A stretch of DNA of 36,930 nucleotides from a virus. Below, piece by piece: positions 29,672 to 36,930 of the stretch. The notes under the pieces are model-generated. The model saw nothing but the letters and a program-made list of their open reading frames with translations. It made no database searches and had not been told where the DNA came from. The DNA lies in the IMG/VR virus record IMGVR_UViG_3300024346_000224, positions 1 through 36,930 of that record; one strand, written 5' to 3'. A program made the position numbers and the translations under genes. How positions within the stretch are numbered: the stretch's first letter is position 1; every line of letters starts with the position of its first letter.

Positions 29672-30712
29672 TTACGTCTCGATCAATCGAACGCCAGCAA
29701 ACGGGTCGCGCACGGAACTGACCATACGTTTCTCTGCGTACAGAGTAACGAAGCCGGGGGTCGTTTGTTCCATTGCTTGGACAGTCATTTCTTCAACATC
29801 GCAGATGTTGAGGAATCGAGGCCAGTTCGCCAGGTACACGGGGATTGCTCCGTCTGTACCGGTTGCGTCAAGGTAGGGGTTCGGGATGACGGGGAAGCCA
29901 AGAATGTTGACCGCTGGGCCTTCGCCAAGCTCACCAGTTTCAACCAAAGAGTAACCACCAGCGCCGTGAGCGTATTGACGGATTGCGCTGATGTAGCTGG
30001 GGTGCATCTGCCAAGCAGTTCCGGGCATATTCCAGTATTGAGGCGGCAATGCCTCTGCCATCTCAGCCAACGACTCATAGTCCACTGAGGTGTGAAGGTG
30101 CCCAACGGTAGCCAAGGTGTGCAGGCCATTGGTGATGCTGGTTCCAGACGTTCCGAAGGCCGCTGTAGCGCCCGCAGCGCCAGGGTAGCTGTTCAGGCCA
30201 CGCAAGCCGTCAGTGCCGCCAGTGGTCGTGGTGGTAGTTCCAGCCTGGTCATCGTTCAGGCCCATTGAGGCGCCTTCGATAGCCGCGAATTCCATCATCA
30301 GGTCTTCGACCAATTCAGACTCAAGGCCATTGATGTCGGACATGGCTGCGGTGCGGATCGGCAACTGAGCCGTGATCACGCGAGTGGGCAATTGCCAGAT
30401 CGTGGTGTTGGTGCCTGGCGTGCCGCTGTTGGGGGTAAACGTGTAGCCCCAAGGGTTTGTTTGGTTTGCCGCATTACCGGTCTTGGCTACGAATTGGGCG
30501 CTGGAGCCAGCAACTTTTTTCTGCCGCGCATAAACACGGAATGGGTTTGCATATCGCAGTGCTGCGAATGCGTCATCAAAATAAGTCTTACCACCTTGTC
30601 CATCGCCGCTGCCACCCAACGAGGCTGCTTCGCGCAAATCAATGGTGATTTTTTCTCCGGTTTCCAGAGTTTGTTTAACGCCGTCGAGGATTTTTTCGGT
30701 AATGGTTTTCAT
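29672..30712 (-). CDS. HK97-type major capsid protein, second paralogue (346 aa)
   Basis: This protein is homologous over its length to the product of the upstream capsid gene: both share GDGQGG-K/R-T, ALR-x-AN, a WGY box, Q-x-PIRTAA, GGTDGLRGLN and AFGTSGT. It lacks the roughly 100-residue N-terminal coiled-coil found in the first copy: here GSGDGQGG is near 34-41, against 111-117 there. A lattice of two HK97 folds is implied, or one copy may serve a special position such as the vertices. The ATG at 30712 follows GGAAG; a TTG at 30724 is the alternative. A cUUCGg hairpin separates it from the first copy. Confidence 0.85.
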   Translation of the reverse strand: MKTITEKILDGVKQTLETGEKITIDLREAASLGGSGDGQGGKTYFDDAFAALRYANPFRVYARQKKVAGSSAQFVAKTGNAANQTNPWGYTFTPNSGTPGTNTTIWQLPTRVITAQLPIRTAAMSDINGLESELVEDLMMEFAAIEGASMGLNDDQAGTTTTTTGGTDGLRGLNSYPGAAGATAAFGTSGTSITNGLHTLATVGHLHTSVDYESLAEMAEALPPQYWNMPGTAWQMHPSYISAIRQYAHGAGGYSLVETGELGEGPAVNILGFPVIPNPYLDATGTDGAIPVYLANWPRFLNICDVEEMTVQAMEQTTPGFVTLYAEKRMVSSVRDPFAGVRLIET

Positions 30713-30739
30713 GGTTTCTTCCAAGTTAGTTTCACCAAT

Positions 30740-30761
30740 AAGAGGGGCCGAAGCCCCCCTT
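30740..30761 (-). terminator. Strong cUUCGg hairpin between the two capsid genes (attenuator or processing site)
   Basis: On the minus strand AAGGGGGGC (30761-30753) pairs with GCCCCTCTT (30748-30740) around the tetraloop TTCG, giving nine base pairs with one G-U wobble. The cUUCGg loop is exceptionally stable. Only a weak U-containing tail (TCTTATT) follows, so it may terminate part of the transcripts, block 3' decay, or guide processing. In each case it would set different yields for the two capsid proteins. Confidence 0.75.
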
Positions 30762-30774
30762 AAAGTATCTGCAA

Positions 30775-32121
30775 TTAAGCAGCAGCAGTGCCGGTCGAGC
30801 GGAAACGCACCAGGGCGTTAGGATCGCGCACCGAAGTTGCCAGACGCTTCTCACCGTAGAAGGTGATGTAGCCAGGCAGGGTCTGGTCATAGCGACGCAT
30901 CACCATGTTCAGGCGGTCGATAATCGTGTGACCACGAGTCCAGTCGCCGAAGAACATTGGGTACTTGCTCACAGTGCCAGCCGCGCCGGTAGCCAGTTGG
31001 CTTGGTGCGTCCAGATACTTGTTCATGACCACATCAAAGCCCAACAACTGACCAATGATGCCATTGGGATTCAACGACTCAGTGGAGTTAAAAATTGGAC
31101 GACCATTGGTGTCTTGCAGGCCACGGATGGCTTGAGCAAGAATTGGGCTGACCATGAAACGCGCACTTTCCGTCCAATACTGTTGAGGCAGAGCGTAGAT
31201 CGTGTTGATCACGTCTTTGTACTGGATGTTGTTTGCGCCAACGGTGTTTGCATTGGTGGTCAACTGGTCGTAGGTTGCCAAACTGTGCAAGCCAGTCGTG
31301 GAACCAGTACCGGAAGTACCAAATGCGGGAGTGGAGGTCGTGCCGCCAGTGTAGGTTGCGTTTGCGCCAGGGTACTGGTTCAAGCCACGCAGACCATCAG
31401 CGCCGCCAGTAGCCACGGTAGAACCGGTGCCAGTTTGGTCGTTGTTGGAAATCATGGATTGAGCTTCAGACTGGGCGAACTCAGCCAGCATGTCGTCAAC
31501 GATGTTGGCTTCCAGGCCGTCGATGTCGTCCAGAGCCGCAGTACGGATCGGGAACTGCACATTGATGTCCTTGAGAACCAATTGCCAGATGCTGGTGTTT
31601 TCAGTGGTAGGCGTGCCGTTGTTTTGAACAGCGTAACCCCATTGAGCGCCAGCATTGCCGGTCTTCACGCGGAACTGATAGCTGGAGCCATCGGTAGCCA
31701 CGGTGCGAGACAGACCACGCATTTGGTTAGCCAAACGCAGAGCGACGAACACAGGGTCGTAGCTAGTGCGTCCACCTTGACCATCACCGCCAGCGGTCAG
31801 GCCAGCAGCTTCTTTCAAGTAGGCGTCGTACTGATCGGTGCTTTCAAACATCTTCAGTTCTTTTTCGCCTTGACGGCCTTTGTAGTACGTGGACAGTTGC
31901 TCACGCACAGCACGGTTGACATCGCCGCGAACGGTCTTGGCAATATTGATGACGGGGGCAGCTTGCACGGAGGCTACTTTGGCTTCCAGGGCGGCAACCA
32001 TTACAGCCATTTCAGCTTTTACAGCTTCCACGGCGGCGGGGATTTTGGCTTCAACAGCCGACACAGCTTCAGCCTGCTTGGCTTCAATTGCGTCCAGTTT
32101 TTCTAGGATCACTTGAGACAT
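30775..32121 (-). CDS. HK97-type major capsid protein, first paralogue with delta-like coiled coil (448 aa)
   Basis: Residues 1-60 are a Glu/Lys/Ala/Val coiled coil (KLDAIEAKQAEAVSAVEAKI and onward), corresponding to the HK97 delta domain that acts as internal scaffold and is removed by the prohead protease encoded just upstream. The HK97 fold follows: GGDGQGGRTSYDPVFVALRL, then PIRTAALDDIDGLEANIVDD, and a C-terminal GYITFYGEKRLATSVRDPNA. AAAGG precedes the ATG. Presence of scaffold domain and place after the protease suggest this is the main shell subunit. Confidence 0.92.
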   Translation of the reverse strand: MSQVILEKLDAIEAKQAEAVSAVEAKIPAAVEAVKAEMAVMVAALEAKVASVQAAPVINIAKTVRGDVNRAVREQLSTYYKGRQGEKELKMFESTDQYDAYLKEAAGLTAGGDGQGGRTSYDPVFVALRLANQMRGLSRTVATDGSSYQFRVKTGNAGAQWGYAVQNNGTPTTENTSIWQLVLKDINVQFPIRTAALDDIDGLEANIVDDMLAEFAQSEAQSMISNNDQTGTGSTVATGGADGLRGLNQYPGANATYTGGTTSTPAFGTSGTGSTTGLHSLATYDQLTTNANTVGANNIQYKDVINTIYALPQQYWTESARFMVSPILAQAIRGLQDTNGRPIFNSTESLNPNGIIGQLLGFDVVMNKYLDAPSQLATGAAGTVSKYPMFFGDWTRGHTIIDRLNMVMRRYDQTLPGYITFYGEKRLATSVRDPNALVRFRSTGTAAA

Positions 32122-32125
32122 GGAA

Positions 32126-32902
32126 TTAACCTTTCAGTCGTTTTTCGAGGGATTTGAGAAGCTCACGACGCTCAAGAGCGGCGAGAATTTCATCGTTAGC
32201 CGCATCTGATAATACATCCCGTACTTCAGATTCGGTTTCAACTGCAACAGGAGCAACATCACGTTTCTCCACGATGCCTTTGATTACAGACGCGGCTAAT
32301 TTCGCATCTTTTTTGTCAAGTCCTGCATCCCGCAGAGCCTGTTCAAAAACCTTCAGATCGGCAGAGCCGTCGGGCCGGAAATACTCCAACTTGCTGACGT
32401 TTGCTTCTGGGTTGTTGGGGTACATCACCACGGAGACTTCGCGCAGTCCGCCTTTGGTGATTTGGAAATAGGCTTCATCCGATTGATCGGGTTCGCCATT
32501 GGCGTTGACCATTTGATAGTCTTCAGCATAAGCACCAACAGACACGCCGCCAAACATGCTGGGCGACTCGCACATGATGGTGTACATGTCTTTGCCGGCA
32601 GCGGTGTTCATGTAAATGCGGCCTTCAGCAGTCATGCCGGAGTCGGTCATTTCAAACGATGTCCACTCACCAATCGGCATTGAATCCGAGTTGTGATTCA
32701 TGAACATTGGAAGAGGCTTGCCAGTCTTGGCAAAGGCTTCCGCCCAGTCCATGAAGCCTTCTGGCTTGTAATTGAACCTGCGACCATCGGCGCCTTCACG
32801 AGCGCCCCATGTGGTTACGGTGGCTTCAATTTTGCCGGTCTGGCCCTTGGCTTCTTTCACCAACCGTGCTTCGCACAGCATCGTTACATTTTTTTGCGTC
32901 AT
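32126..32902 (-). CDS. Prohead protease (HK97 family, S78)
   Basis: The 258-residue protein carries the serine protease signature of HK97 proheads: H70 in MFMNHN and S121 in MFGGVSVGAYAED, followed by LREVSVVMYPNNPEANVSKL, the usual third conserved block. It removes the scaffold part of the capsid protein and itself before DNA packaging. The C-terminal 80 residues are helical and charged and may bind the capsid protein. GGAG lies before the ATG; the first capsid gene starts 4 bp beyond its end. Confidence 0.9.
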   Translation of the reverse strand: MTQKNVTMLCEARLVKEAKGQTGKIEATVTTWGAREGADGRRFNYKPEGFMDWAEAFAKTGKPLPMFMNHNSDSMPIGEWTSFEMTDSGMTAEGRIYMNTAAGKDMYTIMCESPSMFGGVSVGAYAEDYQMVNANGEPDQSDEAYFQITKGGLREVSVVMYPNNPEANVSKLEYFRPDGSADLKVFEQALRDAGLDKKDAKLAASVIKGIVEKRDVAPVAVETESEVRDVLSDAANDEILAALERRELLKSLEKRLKG

Positions 32903-33013
32903 TGATTACTCCATCAACTTTGGTTCTGTCAATGTCATATGTTGTGATGGATTTTTTCTTCACACGCAGCATTTGGCGTGCAAAGAATTGTTTGATTGTA
33001 TCCTGCAAAATGA

Positions 33014-34411
33014 TTATTTTCCAATATTCATCTTTTTGGACTGGTTGCCACCACCACCGCCCGTGTCTTGAGGGCTTGTTCCGGGAATAGTATCAGATTT
33101 TGCAGAAGGATCAAGCAGATCATCGGCGCCTTCTTTGTTGGACATATTCATGTATTGGCGGGCCTCATTTGGCGTCATGATACCAGCACCAACTCCGGCA
33201 ACAGCAAAGTTCATTTGATCCAAGGGAGCGCCCTTGAGGAAATCGCGCGTATCAAACTCAATTTTCAGGTTGGGGTATCCCTGAAACAATTGCATCTTCA
33301 GCTTCTGTTGGATATTCACCGTAGTGGGGTAAATCGTGGACTTGTAGAACTCATCCAGAATCGTCTGGGTGTTGTTGTACTTCTGGTCGGCGATTCCGAT
33401 CAATGCGGGTGGCACACCAAACAGGCCACAGATCCGTTTCATGGTTTGCGTCTTCAGCTTCTCTGTGTCAGCGTCCTGCAAGGTGAGCATTTGCAGTGGC
33501 GTGTACTTCATGCCTTGATCCAGCAGCATTCCCTGTCCAGGCTTGCTCGGATCTGACTGACGTGAGCCGGTCATGCTCGACCAGGCTTCCTTCAGGCGGG
33601 CTGCAATCTCCTTGAACTTGCCATCGGGGATGACTTGCTCGGTGGTGAACATGCCAGAGGGTTTTGCACCGTTCTGCATGACGTAGTTGGCGTACAGGTC
33701 GATGTCCTGATCCAGGCTGACCAGTTCAGCGGCCAGGATGCCCTTGTTGAAGCCCGCAGAGCCTTGCCACGCCATGTCTTTGACGTGCATGACCTGGTGG
33801 GCAGTCAAAGGCTCATCGCGGCTGAAACCGTAGCTGGGCGTGGACAGGCGATAGCTGGGGTAGCGCGTGGGCGTGATGGTCACAGCAATCAGCGTGCTGT
33901 CCAGCATGTACATCTCCAGCGGAGTCTCTAGGGAGTTGCCCTGATTCTCGCGCCACCAGAGGGTGAATGCCTCGCCAGACAATTCGTACCACATGATCCA
34001 CTGATACCAGAACTCATAGGCGCTCTGGAAGCGATTTGGGGCGGCAAGAAGCGCCGCAACCTGCTTGGCCTTGGCCTTGTCTCGCTTGCCTACCTTTTCG
34101 TCCTTGCAGGCGTCCACATAGGTGCCATCGTCCAGTTCCGCCATCACGCGGATGGGAAGCTGGGAGATTGCCCGAGCCTTGGTGGCAACGCACGCCAGGA
34201 CAGTCGAATTGCGGGTGAGCAGCGACATGTCCACCGGGCGACCGGCGTTGTTGGTCGATGACGTGGTGACGTACAGAATCTGGGTATTGACCGTGGGATT
34301 GGTCTTACCGGCCTGATAAACGATGTTATTTCCAAGCGCGGTCTGTCCAAATAGCGTATTGGATTCGTTCGCGGGCGCTTGTTTTTGCTTGAAAATGTCG
34401 AAAATAGCCAT
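33014..34411 (-). CDS. Portal protein (HK97 family)
   Basis: At 465 residues it matches HK97 portal size. Clear family blocks are STVLACVATKARAISQLPIR (about 67-86), a central GVPPALIGIADQKYNN and the C-terminal GVGAGIMTPNEARQYMNMSN. It forms the dodecameric ring through which DNA is packed and ejected. The last 30 residues are a flexible Gly-rich tail (DTGGGGGNQSKKMN). The gap of 111 bp after the gene is the longest among the head genes and holds no convincing gene. GGAG precedes the ATG. Confidence 0.92.
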   Translation of the reverse strand: MAIFDIFKQKQAPANESNTLFGQTALGNNIVYQAGKTNPTVNTQILYVTTSSTNNAGRPVDMSLLTRNSTVLACVATKARAISQLPIRVMAELDDGTYVDACKDEKVGKRDKAKAKQVAALLAAPNRFQSAYEFWYQWIMWYELSGEAFTLWWRENQGNSLETPLEMYMLDSTLIAVTITPTRYPSYRLSTPSYGFSRDEPLTAHQVMHVKDMAWQGSAGFNKGILAAELVSLDQDIDLYANYVMQNGAKPSGMFTTEQVIPDGKFKEIAARLKEAWSSMTGSRQSDPSKPGQGMLLDQGMKYTPLQMLTLQDADTEKLKTQTMKRICGLFGVPPALIGIADQKYNNTQTILDEFYKSTIYPTTVNIQQKLKMQLFQGYPNLKIEFDTRDFLKGAPLDQMNFAVAGVGAGIMTPNEARQYMNMSNKEGADDLLDPSAKSDTIPGTSPQDTGGGGGNQSKKMNIGK

Positions 34412-34435
34412 GTTTTTCTCCGGTTTTGTCCGATT

Positions 34436-36115
34436 CTACCAATCAACTGACCGAAAGCCAAATGAATCGTTCACAAAGACGTTGTCCAGATGGCAATGCA
34501 TCGCCATGATGAGGGTAATGATGCCGTCCACCTTGGCTGATGGGTCGGATTCGTTCTTCCTGACCTTGACGTTTCCATTCACGTCAGTATAGACCTCGCA
34601 GTTGCCAAGCTGCCAGCCCACAAATGGGTTGCCATCGTGCTTGATTGCCTTCTTCAGAATCAGCTGTTCTGTGGTCTTGGACGGGTTGGAAAGTACCGAC
34701 ATACTCTGACCGACCTTTTTTACGGGTAAAGCATTCCCAAAAAGATTCGCGACCAGTGATGCAGCATTATATGGGTCAAAGCCAATTTCCTTGACCTCAT
34801 TCTCTTTGCATTCGTTGTTGATGTACTGCTCAATCTCGTTCATGTCCGTCACATTGCCTTGGGTCAACTTCAGGATGCCAGATTCCACCGCCTGCATATA
34901 AATGGATCGGTAGTGGTTCGGAATGAACGAAAGCGACTCCTCTGGCAAGAAGAATTTGAACTTGGCAAAGAAGTCTTCTTCGCCGTACCGCTTCACCGTG
35001 GCGACCGCATTCAAATCGCGGCTGTGCGCCAGGTCAAACGCCATGAAAACGGCCTCTGGCTTGTCTGCTGGCTCTACCCCCACGGATTCGTCCCAATGGC
35101 GTCTATCGACCCATGCGGAGTTCGCGCTGACGTAGATGTTCAACTGCTTGCACAGGAATTCATTCAGGCTGGCAGGCTTGGCCGATGCCTCTGCCGCCAT
35201 GTGGGCGATATGCTCTGTAGTGACAGAAACTCCCAGCATGGGATTGGCCTTGCCCCACACTGCCGGGTCGCTCCACTCATCGCCCGGATCGATGCTGTAC
35301 AGCAGGCCAAACCAGCGGAAATTGTCTGGTGCAGCGCCGCGCAGCACATTTCGGAAGTGGCTCAAGTCCTCATAGAACTTGGTTTCCTTGGTGAAACTGG
35401 CTGTGGTCAGGTACATCCGCAGCGGGTTTTTTCGTGCGCCCATACCTGAATGCAGCACCTCAATGGATGACCGCTCCACGATCTGCGCCGCCTCATCAAT
35501 CATGGCACAGGACGGGTTCTTTCCATCGCCGGTCTTCTTGTTGTCTCTGGACAGCGCCCGATAGGTCGAGGTGGAGTCACCGGCCTTTTTCAATTCGTTG
35601 CGGTAGACGATGAATTTTGAGGTCAGTTCCGACTTCATATTCTCGACAATGGCTTTGGACGAATCAAAGCAAATCGTGGCCTGTTCCCGGTTGGTCGCCA
35701 GGGTGAAGACTTCAGCGCCAGCGTCACCGAACTGGAGTTCGTAGAGCGCAATGATGGATGCCAAAGTGGTCTTGCCAGATTTGCGCGGAACGAACAGGAT
35801 AACGTCAGTTGTCCAGCGGAAGCTGTGGTCACGCTTGTCGCGGAAGCCGTAGATGGCCGCCAGCATCAATACCTGAAATCCGCTCAACTCAATTGTTTTG
35901 CCTGCTTCTGCGCCCTTTACATGGCGCGTGAACTTGACAAATTTCAGGATGTGTTCAGCCTTGGCTGGGACGAACTCATAAGGTGCGTCCTTGCGCTCCA
36001 CCATGTCGAGGAATCTCTGACACGATAGCCTGACATCCTCGCAGGCCGATACATCTCCACGGACTACGCCAATGGCGTATTCAAAAGCTGGTTTAAGCAG
36101 AGGCGAATAATTCAT
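34436..36115 (-). CDS. Terminase large subunit
   Basis: The 559-residue packaging motor has an N-terminal ATPase with Walker A VPRKSGKT (109-116) and Walker B CAMIDEAA (203-210), and a C-terminal nuclease with acidic residues in MAFDLAHSRDLNAV and in EIGFDPYNAA. These are hallmarks of Terminase_1/HK97-like large subunits, which cut concatemers and drive DNA into the prohead. Its start overlaps the small subunit by 23 bp. The family often packages from cos ends, but the end type of this phage cannot be proven from sequence. Confidence 0.93.
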   Translation of the reverse strand: MNYSPLLKPAFEYAIGVVRGDVSACEDVRLSCQRFLDMVERKDAPYEFVPAKAEHILKFVKFTRHVKGAEAGKTIELSGFQVLMLAAIYGFRDKRDHSFRWTTDVILFVPRKSGKTTLASIIALYELQFGDAGAEVFTLATNREQATICFDSSKAIVENMKSELTSKFIVYRNELKKAGDSTSTYRALSRDNKKTGDGKNPSCAMIDEAAQIVERSSIEVLHSGMGARKNPLRMYLTTASFTKETKFYEDLSHFRNVLRGAAPDNFRWFGLLYSIDPGDEWSDPAVWGKANPMLGVSVTTEHIAHMAAEASAKPASLNEFLCKQLNIYVSANSAWVDRRHWDESVGVEPADKPEAVFMAFDLAHSRDLNAVATVKRYGEEDFFAKFKFFLPEESLSFIPNHYRSIYMQAVESGILKLTQGNVTDMNEIEQYINNECKENEVKEIGFDPYNAASLVANLFGNALPVKKVGQSMSVLSNPSKTTEQLILKKAIKHDGNPFVGWQLGNCEVYTDVNGNVKVRKNESDPSAKVDGIITLIMAMHCHLDNVFVNDSFGFRSVDW

Positions 36116-36464
36116 CTACGTCACTGACCTTATTTGATTTCTTGGGCCGTCCACGGGCGACCAGCGCCAGTTCAGCCAATATCTTGATTGCTTTGTCGAG
36201 GGATTCGGTGCGGATCTTGTACCACGCGCTGGGGGCTTCACCAGAATGGAATTCGTAGGTTAATCCAGTGTCCAGAATACGCACATGGGCGGTGATCATT
36301 GTGCCGACCACCATCACCAATGAGCCAATCAGAAGTTCATCTGACGCCGTGATGTTGCCGGTGTTGTTCTCCACCTCATTGCGGATGGCTGTCTCGAATG
36401 ACTTCTCTTCCCACTTCATGGGGTCGCGGAGGAACTCAATAATTTGTCGAGGGGCTGCTCTCAT
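36093..36464 (-). CDS. Terminase small subunit (P27-like)
   Basis: The 123-residue protein lies directly upstream of the large subunit and overlaps it by 23 bp. The C-terminal half has SAWYKIRTESLDKAIKILAE, characteristic of P27-family small terminases, and ends with a basic-acidic GRPKKSNKVSDVDELF. The N-terminal half is helical and would bind the packaging start site. The order HNH - small - large terminase is standard in HK97-like genomes. Confidence 0.85.
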   Translation of the reverse strand: MRAAPRQIIEFLRDPMKWEEKSFETAIRNEVENNTGNITASDELLIGSLVMVVGTMITAHVRILDTGLTYEFHSGEAPSAWYKIRTESLDKAIKILAELALVARGRPKKSNKVSDVDELFASA

Positions 36465-36909
36465 ATTCGTTTAATACTCGCTGGTAATCGACCAATTCAT
36501 AGTCAATTGGTTCGGGTTGAACGTAATGCCTAAATATACCCTTCTTCTCCAAAGCGGATTTGACGCCGTGGCATTCAGGGCAAAGTGATTGGAAAACATT
36601 GTGCGTGAATGCGTGCTCTCCAATAGCACGCCATGCAAACAAATGGTCTACATGGGAAGCCATATTTACGTAGCCAAGTGATTGACAGGAAACGCAAAGC
36701 GGGTTCTGAGATAACACGCGCTGACGTATAGAGTCCCACGCAATCATGGCATACATTTTATTGAACTGTTTTCTGTTGTCATCTACCTTTCTTTTTGGTG
36801 CATGGCCTTCGCAGAGCGATTTACCACGGGCGCAAGGCATTTTGCAGCCAAACTCTGAGCAACGATCTGTTGGGAATGTGGGCATTTGTGTGATATTAGC
36901 ACGAGGCAT
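36436..36909 (-). CDS. HNH endonuclease
   Basis: The 157-residue protein has C72-x2-C75, ASHVDHLFAW (H86, D88, H89), N104 and C110-x2-C113-H114, a complete zinc-bound HNH nuclease core. An N-terminal cluster (C17, C22, C26, C33) likely binds a second zinc. HNH proteins next to terminase stimulate cos cutting and packaging in HK97-like phages. The ATG at 36909 lies directly behind AAGGGGG, closer than ideal, so an ATG at 36885 is an alternative. Its promoter must lie beyond the right edge. Confidence 0.88.
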   Translation of the reverse strand: MPRANITQMPTFPTDRCSEFGCKMPCARGKSLCEGHAPKRKVDDNRKQFNKMYAMIAWDSIRQRVLSQNPLCVSCQSLGYVNMASHVDHLFAWRAIGEHAFTHNVFQSLCPECHGVKSALEKKGIFRHYVQPEPIDYELVDYQRVLNEYESSPSTNY

Positions 36910-36930
36910 CCCCCTTACTGACTTTTGGTG

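Noticed and set aside
30928-32106. 392-codon open frame on the plus strand opposite the first capsid gene
   Set aside because: It mirrors the codon periodicity of the highly expressed capsid gene, has no ribosome binding site or family resemblance, and the minus-strand gene is certain.
32826-33008. 60-codon minus-strand frame in the portal-protease gap
   Set aside because: It would need a weak TTG start and would overlap the prohead protease by 77 bp in another frame. The basic helix it encodes has no family resemblance.
34859-35449. 196-codon plus-strand frame inside the terminase large subunit
   Set aside because: Antisense to a certain gene, with no start signal and no recognisable domain.

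Overview
The window looks like an essentially complete genome of a tailed double-stranded DNA bacteriophage of about 37 kb with a long non-contractile tail (siphovirus). It encodes a HK97-type head module, a tape measure protein, a lambda gpJ-like tip protein and no sheath or contractile baseplate. I see no bacterial flanking genes, integrase, tRNA gene or CRISPR array. The many small accessory proteins with stock motifs (for example ALAQP, AQEPVA, LYTAPQQR and FCPRCGKR) resemble those of phages of Burkholderiales and other freshwater betaproteobacteria. The host assignment is an inference from that resemblance.

Layout. Positions 1-172 hold a short 11-bp tandem repeat, A/T tracts and a rightward terminator. 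A short leftward operon (2775-173) encodes a helix-turn-helix regulator, a Toprim-RepA-like primase-helicase and a 65-residue protein. Between the last two lies a compact origin-like region with nine 7-bp iterons and two exact DnaA boxes. From a sigma70-like promoter at 2811-2839 a rightward early region runs to 12926. It carries a recombination and replication module: Sak4-like ATPase, DUF669 SSB-like protein, MazG-like pyrophosphohydrolase, Cas4-like PD-(D/E)XK nuclease, DEAD-like helicase and VRR-NUC nuclease. After a terminator come about 15 small, tightly overlapping accessory genes, including a tandem family of at least three clear paralogues with a fourth shorter relative.

The right two thirds are all leftward late genes, in transcription order from 36909 down to 12917: HNH nuclease, small and large terminase, portal, prohead protease, TWO related HK97-type capsid proteins, head-tail connectors, tail terminator, TWO related tail tube proteins, a Dps-like/DUF5856-type protein, a tail assembly chaperone with a programmed -1 frameshift, HK97 gp10-like protein, tape measure, minor tail proteins, a GNAT acetyltransferase, the gpJ-like tip protein, tail fibre and chaperone genes including a beta-propeller-like fibre, and a lysis cassette ending in an M15 peptidase. 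The early and late regions meet tail to tail with a 10-bp coding overlap.

The most unusual feature is that both high-copy virion shell proteins, capsid and tail tube, are present as tandem diverged duplicates. A strong cUUCGg hairpin lies exactly between the two capsid genes, which suggests a virion built from two capsid and two tube isoforms at controlled ratios. Also notable are the A_AAA_AAC frameshift signal followed by a perfect inverted repeat, and the iteron/DnaA-box origin. Functional calls come from reading protein motifs and gene order; no database search was run.
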